From Cydia pomonella (taxonomy: Eukaryota > Arthropoda > Insecta > Lepidoptera > Tortricidae): DNA of 64,000 nucleotides. This document shows, in pieces, positions 23,101-36,700 of the stretch (position 1 is its first letter; each line of letters starts with the position of its first letter). The DNA is taken from assembly GCF_033807575.1 (NCBI RefSeq), contig NC_084729.1, forward strand, positions 4,154,001 to 4,218,000, read 5' to 3'. Both the position numbers and the translations under genes were made by a program. The notes under the pieces were generated by a model. That model ran no database searches. It saw only the letters and a list, made by a program, of their open reading frames with translations, and was not told the DNA's origin.

Positions 23101-24748
23101 ACATATTTAAAGCCATTGTTAGTATAAAAGTTGAATTTTAGGGCAACTTTTAGTTAATATAGAACGTAATACAAGCGTTTCAAAAAATTGGAAACAACCC
23201 TATTGTCACATCGCGTCTTTAAATGCGACTTTTTGAGTTAAAGCAAAGTAGTGATACATTGCTTGCTGAATTATTGTATGAGGAAAAATAAAAATCTGTT
23301 TTTATGATAGTGTGTTCATTATGCTTTTCACTTTGTAGGCTATATAATATAATAAGTTGAATTTTAGGGCAACTTTTAGTTAATATAGAACGTAATACAA
23401 GCGTTTCAAAAAATTGGAAACAACCCTATTATTTATGTGTTTGCCACAGATATTTGTTCCTGAGTTACGGATGTTTTCTATGTATTTATAAACATCGTGT
23501 AACAAAAATAGCGTGAATCCGTTCAAGGGCACATTCAGTATCGTGTTCTAATCAGGAAAAGTAGAAGAAAAGAAATTTGAGGCGAAAAAAAGTTATTTTT
23601 CTATGGGGCAGGGCGTCCGAGTCGGCAAACCCTCCATATAAAGGCCAAAAATGTTTTACGTCAATATTTTGTTTCTACGTTTTCTTAATCGGAACGCATT
23701 ACCAAATATTAGATAGAAATTAAATGCATTCCCCCTGTATATATCATCGCTTAGTACCAATAGTAGGTACATGATTTACTTTTTTGGGGCTAGGCCGATC
23801 GGTGTAGGATTGTCCGGAAATATTTATTTATTTACGGATGCTAAGCAAATAGGTTGGCTGATGCAATACTGTTTCCTTAAAAAAATGCGGTTTTACGACA
23901 TACCTCGAAACCTTCGCCCGCTTTCTTTTCCACGGGGTTCCCGTTAACATTAATCTGCAAAAAAGTATGTATAAATACAGGTATACTAGACATATATGTA
24001 TAAATGTAGGTAGCATGGTCTAAGAAACGTTATAAGACATATCTACCTGAATTTGTTATTTATTTGTGATAAGAAATATTTATCCTGTATGTATATTTTT
24101 CGTTTTTCATTGTGATTGACATCTCTATATACAATTAAAGAAATAAATAATAGATAATATTCACATCGATACATTGCAAATAGGTTGCCTAGTAAAACTG
24201 CGTACAGTCTTTTTTAAATTTTATAGTTAGTTATTTAATCGTATGATATATCAAATGAAAGCTTATTTTATATATAATTTAACTGTATTATTAAAACGTT
24301 GGTCCAGCCCATGGTTGCCTAGATTTTAAATAAAAATAGGTTAATAGATTACAATAATTAAAAATACCTAAGAAGCACTAACAAATTTGTTAGAAACCTA
24401 TTTTTCTCTCCTCATTTTACAATAATCAAAATTCGAAAAATTTCAAACGTAGCGGCATAGCTACGGTTCATTATACATCAAATTGCGCAGAAATAGATAA
24501 AGATTAAGGTTTATTATTCAAGTAAGTATATTACAATGCGCTTATGAACGTCAAATAAAGCTACGCCGGTTCTAACCTTACACCTCTGAACAGAGAAGAT
24601 TTAAATCCCCCCCTCAATTGGAGGAGGGTAGCCCAATATGGACCGGCAAGAAACTCGGCGGGACACATCTTTTCAAAACATTACATCTTATAATTAACAT
24701 GCATTAAATAATAAATAAAAAATACTATTTAGATTACTATAGAAATCA

Positions 24749-24795
<47 letters not shown>

Positions 24796-27700
24796 TTACT
24801 ACTACTACTACTACTACTACTAGCTACTACTACTACTACTTGCTACTTTTCTGTATAGAAAATTGAATATTTTCCATTATGTCAATATCCAGAGATGAAA
24901 ATGAGTACTACGTTTGTCTGAACAAGCGGCCGTGTCCTTTCCTCTCAAATGGTTTAGCTTCGCCAGCATTTTGAATATACTCTAAAAAAGGCTCCACTGT
25001 ATTAGCTGTATAAGGTATATTACAATGCGCTTATTAACGTCAAATAAAGCTACACCAGCTTCAACCCTACACCTCTGATCCGAGAAGATTTAAGTCGCTC
25101 CTAAATTGTAGGAGGGTATCCCAATATAGGACCGGGAAGAAACTCAGCATTATTATCTTACCGCCTCTACATCAACTCCTTCTTTTTCAGTCTTAAATGT
25201 GATGGTTGCTTTAAACTCTTCTTCTGGTTTTGCAGTCTTCTTTTGGACTTCTCCGTCGATCGTAATGTCTGAAAATTAAACAGGTCAGTATAAACAAACA
25301 AACTGAGGCCCTGCTCCGAAAAACGCTAATCTATGCCTCACTATCAAAAGAATATGCAAGAACGATACAGAGGCAGATAAAGAAATTTTAATATTTCCGG
25401 TCCAGACGGAATGATCAATTCGATCGGCGGAGGAAGACCGGGTAATTGGCAAATCTAATTTAATCACCAATTTTAGATTTATGGTGATATTTGAGCGCTG
25501 AAAAATATACTAGCGTAACAAATTGGTATTCTCGAGTCCGCTCCTCCGTCTATCGGTAATATTGGTCGAAATATGCGTTTGCGTCCGCACGGCCTAATTT
25601 GATCAGATAATTTATTCAGATTGGCGAAAAATTTATGCAGTCTGGACTGGATCTTCGTTTTTCATCGTAGATCCTCTGAGAGGACGGTGGAGCGGCGGCG
25701 ATCAGCGTGCAGCGGGGCGCCCGCATCGCGAACATATCAAACAATTGCAAAGATAATTCGTAACTCTAGATCTAAACAGAAGTAACGTATTAAATGATGG
25801 ATTTTTAAACAAATCTGAAATAAATGATTTTTATTTTTATTATTTATTTATTAAACATACATCTAAAGCTATAAAGATATTTGTATGCCCTCGAAAAGGA
25901 ACTTACCCTTAGCTAAAATACAAATAAAAATTGAATTTAATAATAAAAACGATAAATAATTTGTGTACTTATTTAAATAAATGCATAGCAAAGTATATTG
26001 AAATTAATAGTTATTCTAACATTTATTGTAACATTTTAGGTATTATATTAAATGATATAGGTACTTACAGTCATCTGCAAATTAAAAAATAAAACGGTTT
26101 TAACTTTCATGAGAAATAATATAATTGTTAGTAACAGAACTAACAGATAATAGATACATACACCTACAAAGGCTACCTATTTACTTCAGGACGTTTTCAA
26201 CTCGCGGTGCAAAATGCTAAAATTATGGAGAGCAGAGGTAAGGAGAACGATCTATATGAAAGTGTCCAGCAAAAAGCCTTAAATAGGTGGCGCCACATTC
26301 GTCACGATCGTATTACATCACGATTTTTTTTACTTTGATATAAATAAATAATAAATATTAATGGACATTATTACACAAATGTACTTAGACAACGATAAAT
26401 ATAATATATAAATATTTATAAATACTTAAATACATAGAAAACACCTCTGACTCAAGAACAAATATCCATGCTCATCACACGAATAAATGCCCTTACCAGG
26501 ATTTGAACCCGGGACCATCGGCGTCGTAGGCAGGGTCACTACCCACTAGGCCAGACCGGTCGTCAAATAAATAAAAACAAATCACTGACAGCGCACTTCA
26601 CTCCGTCAATAAAGTCTAAACCCCTTATTCATAAAGGTGTGCTAAAGTTAACAAGCCGCTAACAATCGTTTGTCCCTTTCAGACGTATTGGTATGATGGA
26701 AAGGGACAAACGATCGTTACCGGCTTGTAAACTTTAGCACACGTTTATGAATAAGGGGGTAAGTTCATATCATGTCCTTGTGCTACCCTAGCGCCATCGG
26801 AGAGATTACGAACTATTATTTACAGCTGCCAGCTGGACACTTTAGCAACCGTTCTCCCATAAGAGATTGTTCTCCTTACCTCTACTAAAATCTTGCAATT
26901 TTGACGTTTCTAACTAGAGTCAGACCAAGCTAAGTTGGCAGCGATTATGATAGCCCAGCCTGTGCAAGTGTTAAGTAATAAATAAATAAATAAATATTAT
27001 AGGACATTATTACACAAATTGACTAAGTCCCACAGTAAGCTCAATAAGGCTTGTGTTGAGGGTACTTAGACAACGATATATATAATATATAAATATTTAT
27101 AAATACTTAAATACATAGAAAACACCCATGACTCAGGAACAAATATCCATGCTCATCACACGAATAAATGCCCTTACCAGGATTTGAACCCGGGACCATC
27201 AGCTTCGTAGGCAGGGTCACTACCCACTAGGCCAAACCGGTCGTCGTAAGTAAACGTCAAACATGTTGACATGACGTTTGACGATTAAAACTAGGCCAAA
27301 CCGGTCGTCGTAAGTAAACGTCAAACATGTTGACATGACGTTTGACGATTAAAATAACACTTGCGCTGTCTGGGCTATCAAAATCGCTGCCAACTTATCT
27401 TGGTTTCACTATAAATCATTGCCATATGAAAAAATGGAATATGCTAAGAAAAGTCTGGATAACACCTTAATAATCCTGATGACTTTTCAAGGACGATTAG
27501 ACGGTAATTTTTCCAAAAATCAACCCCCCTCCCCGAGTGACAGTGGTCCCATTTATGCTCTTTCTTTGTTTGGTATCTGGGACCACTAGCTCTTTAACTC
27601 ACCAACATACGCTGCAGCTACAGCATATAATGCCTATTATGCTTTTTTTGCTCAATTCCAAACATTTATCTCCTTCTAATGGTTACTAGAGGTTTTTAAA

Positions 27701-30700
27701 AAACCCTGACACTCGCCAAGTCCCCCCGCAATCCTGACAAAGGACCAAAAATCCTGTTTCTAAAATACCCTGACACTTGCCAATCCCCTCGCAATCCTGA
27801 TAAAGAAATAAAAATATGTTTCTAAAAAACCCTGACACTCGCCCAGTCCCCCCGCAATCCGGACAAAGGACCAAAAATCCTGACATGTCAGTGAAATCCT
27901 GACTTACAACAAAGGTACCGACTAAATATAATATCAGCAAATTTTGTAAACCGTACAACCTCAAATACAAGATCTACAACATGTGGAAGGACCTATAATA
28001 AAAACTTACTCTCAATAACAGCTACTGGTTGGTTGTGCTCTTTGCCGCCTACATCAAACTGCCCCATGTACACACAAGCGTCCGTGTCTGCGAACCTGAA
28101 ACCAATCAATAGGTTGCTTTCTTAAGAGAACGGATTATCGGGGGCAAAACGTAATGATATACTCAATTATCGTTGGTAACCTAGATGATGATGAACTAGT
28201 GACTGCTCCAAGTTATGCATGTTATTAACAAAATAATAATTCCATTTCATCCTCCGTATTTTAAAAAGGATTGGTAAAGGAAGGAAGAAACTTCACTAAT
28301 CATCATCTTTCCGAATCACCATCTTATAATTTATTAGTTTTATCTACGCTATTGTATTAAGAGTTAATTATCCGCACCGCACCCCATCGACCTTAACTTC
28401 AGCTACATCTTTCGCAGTCGTATGATTTTGTAGGTTATGCTAGTAAAACTCACTTCCCAATAGCGTGATGTCAAGTCCTAAGTGATCTTCTTAGCGGCCG
28501 TATCGACCTTGACTTTATTTAGCTACTGCATCAACACAGTTGCACTGCACACTCGAGCTCGCATTCGTATGATTTGTAGATTATGATAGGATATTCACTT
28601 TCCAAACATATAATAGATCTTCTTAGCTGCCGCATCGGCATTGACTTTATCAGCAGCTGCATCAATACCGTTGCACTGCGCTCTCTTTAGCTCACAGCCT
28701 TCGCAGTCGTATGATTTGTAGATTAGGCTAGGAAACTCGCTCCTCAAACGAATAAGTGATCTTTTTACCCATCGCATCGAACTTGACTTTCAATACCGTT
28801 ATACTGCACAAGTGCAGACTCTTGAGCTCGCAACCTTCGCGTATACCTGCGTACACGCGTATACCTGCTCGAGGCGCAGCCACAGTGCGATTTGTTTGTA
28901 AGTGCGATGGGGCGAGTGATAATGGAATGCAAGAGGATATTAGAAAGAGAGATGCCTGAGAGTACTATACCGTTATGAATTCCTGTGTCTTAGCTGCTCA
29001 TGTGTTATTGCTTTATAATGTTAATGCTTTATGTTGTTAATGTGTTCCAATTTGCGCCGCTTTGGCATTAGCTGTAATGTGCAATTTGTTATTTGAAATA
29101 AATAAATAATAATAATAATATGTTTTTGTAGATTAAGTAGTACACTTACTTCTCAAATGCATAAGTCTTCTTATCCGCCGAAACGACCCTGACTTTTCCA
29201 GCATCTACGGCAGCACGATTGCACTTCACACCATTGAGCTCACAGTCGTATGGTTTTGTACTTTTTGCTAGTATGTACAGTCACGTCTGAAAACATCGGT
29301 ACGGACAAAGTGCTATAAATATGTATACACTACCTTAATATATAGTCAATAAGGTCCTATATACATATTTTTCTCACTTTGTCCGTATCGATATTTTCAG
29401 ACGTGACTGTACTTAAGTGATCTGAGCCGCCGCATCGATCGTAACTTTAGCCATAGCTTTCGCAATCATATGGTTTTTAAAATTATGGTAGTATACTTAC
29501 TTGTCAAACGCATAAGTGATCTTCTTAGCCGCCGCATCACCCTTGACTTTATCAGCAGCTGCGTCAGCCCCGTTACACTTCACACCCTTGTACTCGCAGC
29601 CTTCGCAGGTGTATGAGTTTTCAGCAACTTCGCACTTGGCGTCTACTGTGCAGGCCTTGGCTGAAATCTCTAGCTTGATGTCTGCGGATGTGAAAGGAAG
29701 AAAATACAAAATTATGAATAGGTATGTAGCCGAACGTCACCGATTATGCCATGTGATTAGCGATATATTGCGGCATTTGATCGATCGTTTGAATTCATTG
29801 CAACTATTGCGGCAATTATCGATTAGACACCTAAATGCGTTAATGTCACGCCCTCGTCAGACAAAGACTGGAGGAATTTGGAGCAGGCTATCTGGAACCA
29901 AAGGAATTCAAAATGCTACCCATGAGCTCCGTCATCCGGCACATGGAGATGGTTGAAAAAGCTTTGAGTAGTTGACAAACCATTCTTAAGGGGGTAATTG
30001 CATAAAAGATCCCTGTGGGTCGAAGTGTATTCCAGAAAGGCTCCCGAAATTATAAAATTATATAAGATAGCCGACGACCGGTCTGGCCTAGTCGGTAGTG
30101 ACCCAGGCTATGAAGCCGATGTTCCTGGGCTCAAATCCTGGTTGTAGGATACGCAGGGAAGATGGATAAAAACTAGGTTTTTTAAGTGAAATGATGAGAG
30201 TGCTCGCGTGTCGCGTGGTGAGCAGATAGGCAACGGTACATTCGCAATATGTTATAGGTTAAGTATACACGCCAGCGCCCTCTGTGACTTTATTTGAATG
30301 TTTACACTATAAGTCCAACAGATGGAGTTAGCATGCACGAAATAAACCTTAATAATTAAAATTACGACTAATACAATGACGTAATGTGTAGCCAGGGATT
30401 TTTGAAAACTTTTGTGTACATTGTAAAGAAATCTTTGGCTTTCTTAATAATAGGAATAAATTTATATATTTTAAATGAATAAGATTATACCCAAACTTAC
30501 TTTAGATATAAAATAAGTATCTATCGCCTACACTGGTTATGGCATATATGTGTAAGATGAACACAGATATTTATTTTGTTCCTGAAACATATTGGTGTTT
30601 TCTCTACCGTCGCCTAGTACCTACAGTAGGTACATTGCTTAGTTTGGAGCTAGGATGATCTGAATAAGATGTCTCTAATATGTATTTATATACTTTCTAA

Positions 30701-33700
30701 AATCACATGTCATTAATTGCAAAATTCGAAGAAGCCTTAAAGGTAACCAAGTATTTTTATAGATTCCGGACTGAGTACTTCGACAAAATTGTGTGACCGA
30801 AAGAGAGGACATGACAGGACAAGTTTTTGAAATAGGGACCGTGCGCGTTGGAGGGTCTGCCATCTTGTGGCCTGAATCGGAACCATAAACATGTACATGT
30901 CAAAATCAGAGTAATCATGCATGCGATTATCTTATAGAGTTTGTAGAGGCCACAATTGAGGCTCCTAGAAAAAGTACATAATGAAAAAAGGTTAACTCAA
31001 CTTACCGCTTTCGCTTTTGCCTCCATCTTGACTTGTAGCTTTAGCACCGGAAGCCCCAGCTTCCCTGGAACCAAAAATGAATATAGTTTAGCAAGAGTCA
31101 TTCGTCAGTGGAGCATAGGCAACAATAAGAGCTCGCCAAGGTATGCCTCTACCTCTGCTCCTTCACCTTGGCCATCGGCCATATCAAGTGCCCGAGCTGG
31201 CAACGCTCTTGGCCGCAGAAATAATGAAACTTTATTTAGCTTTAACATCGCAAATCGGAAGCCCCAGCTTCCTTGTAACCAAAAATGAATATAGTTTGGC
31301 AAGAGGCAAGAGTAATTCGTCTGTGGAGCATAGGCAGAAAGTAGGTCATCGCCAAGGTTAATGTATGCCTCTGCCTAGCCTTGGACATCGGCCATATCAA
31401 GTGCCCCAGCTGGCAACGTTCTTAGCCGCAAGCAATAATGAAACTTTATTTAACTTATGCTTTTCTTGCGTAATAAAAAATTTAAATGTCTTTTTAATTT
31501 AGTTGGAGTCCAACACGCAAAAAGAAATGTCTTTGTTTTGGCCTAAAATTATAATTATTGAGCAGATAATACCACCATCACATTATTAAAGAGTTATACA
31601 AAATCAGACCATACAATCAAGGTTATGCTCTCTCAAAGAAATTAGAGAAAAAAGTCTCAAATTTTTATGTTAGTACGTATTACAATTTCGTATTCAAATT
31701 TGTATGACTAGAATAACAGAAGTACATACATTTCGACCTCCAAAACGGTCTTGGTAACATCGGCCGCGTCCGCGTCCTCTCCCACCTTGAACTTCACTTG
31801 GTAGTGCCCCGCATATTGCGCAGACAGTTTGGGAACGGAGATCTTTATGGTCTTCTTCTCGTCGTCCACCTTTAATAAAAAAAGACAAACAATTTACTTA
31901 TCGCTGATTTTATATAGAGTCAAGGCACGGGAGCTAAACTGATCGTTTTGGTTGGGCATTCTCGAGTCCGTTCGGCTCAGTATTGCTCCGAGCAATTATT
32001 AGGGTTGGCATACCTTGAAGTCCCTTTGCTTGCACAACCACAGAAGATAATAAACACTATTGTCAAGGTCGTGTCAAAACCAATTCAAATCCCACTTCTG
32101 AACTATTAGAGGTGAAAACACCATACATCATTAAATAAAGGATTTAATACATTAACACACGGAAAACAGGCATAGCTTAGGTAAATCACACTCGGACGAC
32201 TTAATGGCGGGCGATCCTCCTCTGACAGCTCGGGGCGCGCCAATAGTGTTGTCACCATCGACACCGACCGTAGGGCTTGACACAAGCAAGCATCATAATC
32301 GGTTATCAATAACAAATTGTTAAATCGCAATAGGGCCTTAGTATACAAAAAGCTGCGCATTATTCACCTGTAAAATTACTCTAACTCGAACTTTTTTAAA
32401 TCTACAGTTTTACATCTTACCTCATAAGATGGGACGTCCGGTTTGTCCCCTTTCTTTTCTACAACCAGTCCATTAACGCGAATCTACAGAAAACGATAAT
32501 ATAAGGAGTTAGTTTATAAGTATATTGCATTTTTGCTATTTGCATAACTATACAATATTAGGTATTTATTGAATAAAAAAAGTCTTTTTTATCACCTCGC
32601 CAATCTACCGTACCACATGGCGACCCTGCCATGGAAATGTGTAAGTTCCCCCGGCACATTTTTAGGGTTCTCTACACATAGGGTGCCAAAACGAACCTAC
32701 GCCGCCTAACATTCTTTGTTTTTTATTTTATGTGATAGCAAACGAGCTCCCTGATGGGAAGCGGTCAGCGTTGTCTATGGACATAAGCAACATTGGAGGA
32801 GCCACGTATACTTTGTCTACCCTTCAAAGCCCTAAATACCAGCTTCTTGAATAACCCCATGTCTATCAGCAGGCTCTACCTCCGCTTCCGTTACCGGACA
32901 CCAGACCGTCAACATCTCCAGCATCTTCTGATGATGCCCCAGCCGCGTAGCCAACGTTTTGTAACGCTCCGTAGTGTAGCGTAGTCATCTCTCTCTATCC
33001 CTCTTCCATATTAGTGCGACTGTGACAGTTGCGTTTCGTTCGCCACGGAGCGTGAACGATATGCACGTTGGCTACACGGGCCGTAAAGAGATGAAACACG
33101 TTTCGAGTTTTGTACCTTTGGTGATGATTTGTTATATTTATTTGCGTATTTATTTTGACACACAATGACTAAAGATCGCAACAAGTGGCGATCATGTATC
33201 AGGAGGGCCGACCCCAAATAGGGAATGCTCCAGGAGAATGATGATTTGCGTATTTATTTTCGTGGTAGAAGCGTGGAAGCATTCATGGCATGTAAAAATA
33301 CGCAAGTAAGCGTAACTGATTAACCAGCACGTTATTATTTATATACTAATATTTTATTTTTATTAAGCTATACCTCAACTCAAAACAGCTGTAGATAGAC
33401 GGTTCAATTTTTTTTGTTTCTTTTAGGATATTTTTAGGATGTGTTTTTAGGATATTTTGTATTATTGCTACAACAACAAGTAAAAAAACCGGACAAGTGC
33501 GAGTCGGACTCGCCCACCGAGGGTTCCGTACTTTTTAGTATTTGTTAGTAATACATCATCTGTGAAAATTTCAACTGTCAAGCTATCACGGTTCATGAGA
33601 TACAGCCTGGTAACAGACGGACAGGCAGACGGACGGACGGACAGCGAAAGGTGGCACAACCAGTCGCCGTGGTGTCCCGGTGAGATACGGCCCTTAGTAA

Positions 33701-36700
33701 TAGGGTCCCGTTTTACCTTTTGGGTACGGAACCCTAAAAAAGAATACCTCCGCTACTTCAGTTTTCTTTTCAGCCGTGAATGTGATTGTCTCCTCCACAG
33801 CTTCGCCGTCCTTTGCTTTCTTCTTTTGTTTTTCCAGGGTGACGTCTAAAAATGGAACTCGTTAGAGCGCAATCTGGGATGGTTGAGCAGCGGCAACTAT
33901 ACTTCGTTGTTAAAAATAACGAAGTACCTCTAGAAAGCAGGTAAGCGATCTTTGGCGTGTCTTTTCAATGAAAAACACTTTTGAAAAAAAAGTCACAACA
34001 AATATGTAACAGTTATAGAGCATTAAAAGATCATTTACATTCTTTTAGATTCATAAGTAATAGTTATTATTTTTTAAAGTGTTATAACGTGAAACGTTCG
34101 GTGAACGTCTTTAAAAACCCGTAGAACGAGGATCGGACCAAATACCAGATGTAACGAAAAGTAATATGGTGCGGTGGCTTATATCTCTGTAACTATAATA
34201 AGACCCATTGAAATATAAATATAATACAACCCAATGAAGCCACTGAGCAAAATAATGTTAGAGATTAATGTTGATGGATGGAGAGCGGATGGCACAAGAA
34301 ACGATGGATGGATTGTGTGAAAGAGGATATGAGAAAGAAAGGAGTGAGTGCTGAGGTGACGAAAGATAGAGGAGAATGGAAGAGAAAACCATGTTGTACC
34401 GACCCCACATAACGTGGGGCAGGAAGAAGAAGATACATGTATTATGATCGCTTAGTGATTCAGCATTTACCATCGTTCTAAGCGCACTTTATAATATAAT
34501 TATGCTTATATGAGCCTATTCGCTGGGAATAACTTTATAAGATAATTTCTCTTCATCGAAATAAATGTATATAATGTTCACATAAGCTACTATATTTACC
34601 TTTAGCTGAAATAAAAAAATAATAAGTATTGCAATAAAAAAAAGTACAAACAAATAAATAGGATATTTAAACAATGTTGAAATTAGGTCATTCATTTAAG
34701 TTTCCGATTTTTTTATTATTAATGATGTAGGTACTTACAATCGTCTGTAAAATAAACAAACCACTTTTAAAATAAGTAAGTAAATATTCTTTATTGCACC
34801 AACAATTATACATATAAATATTTTTAATGATACATACATATATTTTTGCATATACAAATATATAAATATTTTTAATCCTCCTACCCTAGTCTGTAGTGCT
34901 CCTTCGGAAACTAAAAGACCGTTATGCCTTTATGATTAATTAATTATATATATAATATAAGGCAGAAAGAACACATTTCTCGCCTGATTTTGAACTTTAT
35001 CTCGAAGTGAAGTTCAATTTTGCATAATTCCTGACACCTTAATAAAAGGTTAAAGAATCATACGACGTTTTACTTACTGTAGGAGTAGGTCTGTTTATGT
35101 AAGACTGTCCTATAATATTTATTTATTTATGTAATTTCAGTTTTAAAAGTAATCAAAAATAACTCACTGTCAATAACGGCCACAGGTTGGCTATGCGCGT
35201 TGCCGTTTACATCAAACTCGCCCATGTAGACACAAGAGTCCGTGTCTGCGAACCTAGAACCAACATTAATATACAAAAATACAAAATACAATTTTTTTTT
35301 GTACATTAATATGTTACAAACTTTATATTATAAGTAAACAGTATCATAGTATATATTTATATATACAGGTTTTTTTTACTTTTGTAACTTTTACTTTTTA
35401 CCACGGGACCAATCCCACGAAAAAAAATGACTGTTTCATATATTTTGGCTGGTCAGATGTTGCTGTCTATGGGAAAGTCACTTTTTGCAATTTTGTGGTT
35501 ATTATTTTATTTATTTATCGTATGGCATTTTTACTGGATTTAAGTTAGATATTAATCTAGAGATTGATGTTTGCACTCTTCAGATACTCGATGGCCCTTT
35601 CACTAAGGTTCGCGAGGTCTTCAATCCGTCCCTTGAATTTGGTGAGAGGGCATTCCAGAACAATGTGTTCGACCGTCTGCTCAGGGTCACCACACACACA
35701 CTGAGGGGAGTCACACCAGCCCCATTTATGCCAATGGTGGGCACAGTTTCCAACACCTGTTCGTATCCTTAATTTTGTGGTTGGTTCCATAGTAAAAATT
35801 GCAAATTATAAAAAAAAAAACATTCTGTTTACCAGGCCTGCAGCTTTCGCTACCGTACGCCTTCGCTCCTTGTTTTTGCCTTTATAATGTGATATAGCAT
35901 ATTTTTTCTGCTATTTTTTATAGTTCAAGTCAAACATACCTTGCGGAGTATCCGTGATCTTTTTCCCATCTGCAGCAGTAGTAGCTTCTAACGTGCAGTC
36001 TTTGCAACCGTATGGTTTTCGGTTTTGATAAACATTGTATATCTTGATGTCTCTAGATACTTATATGCTACTATCCACGCTATTGTGGAGTTCCCAGATA
36101 AGGCATAGATAATCTTATTGCCCGCTGCAGAACGTGACAAGACCACCGCCACTATCGCCAACAATACACTTAACAATTTTTAACTTACAGTCTTTCCAAT
36201 AGTATGGTTTTCAGCGCTCGTTATATAGAACTAACATTACCATGTGGTTTTGCGTGTGGGAATGATTTCATGTATTTATAACTTCGTTAATTATAAAATA
36301 GTTACCACACCATGAATTAAAAATAGGTAGTATGATCCAAATGTGCTAATAAATGTAAAAATTGTTTCTTCTTTTTACAGTTTTTATCTATTTTTTGGCT
36401 AGCATAAAATGTTCCCTCACACAAAACTCCGGGGCATGATTATTATTGCCATATCTCTGCTAATATAGCTTACCCTTTGAAGTCAAAAACGATCTTCTTA
36501 TTATCTGCATCAATCACGACCTTGGCAGCATCAGCGCCAGCATCGTTGCATTTTACACCTTTGAGAGTGCAGCCTTCGCAGTCGTATGTTTTTTCTTCTT
36601 TGCACTCTCCTGCTAACGTGCAGGACGCCTCGTACAGGTCTAACTTGACGCCTGGGGATGCTAGAGAAGAAATTTAAAAGCTATAGTTTTGTTTTACTTA

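Larger units (their letters stand above)
26916..27410. repeat. MITE with agagtcagaccaag ends, split by a SINE
   Basis: The left half runs 26916-26978 and the right half resumes after the SINE and a small duplication, ending at 27410. Compare the intact copy at 21971. Confidence 0.8.

Noticed and set aside
27686..27970. 94-codon minus frame LVLCPDCGGT...
   Set aside because: Produced by three tandem repeat units. No splice sites with matching phase to gene C.
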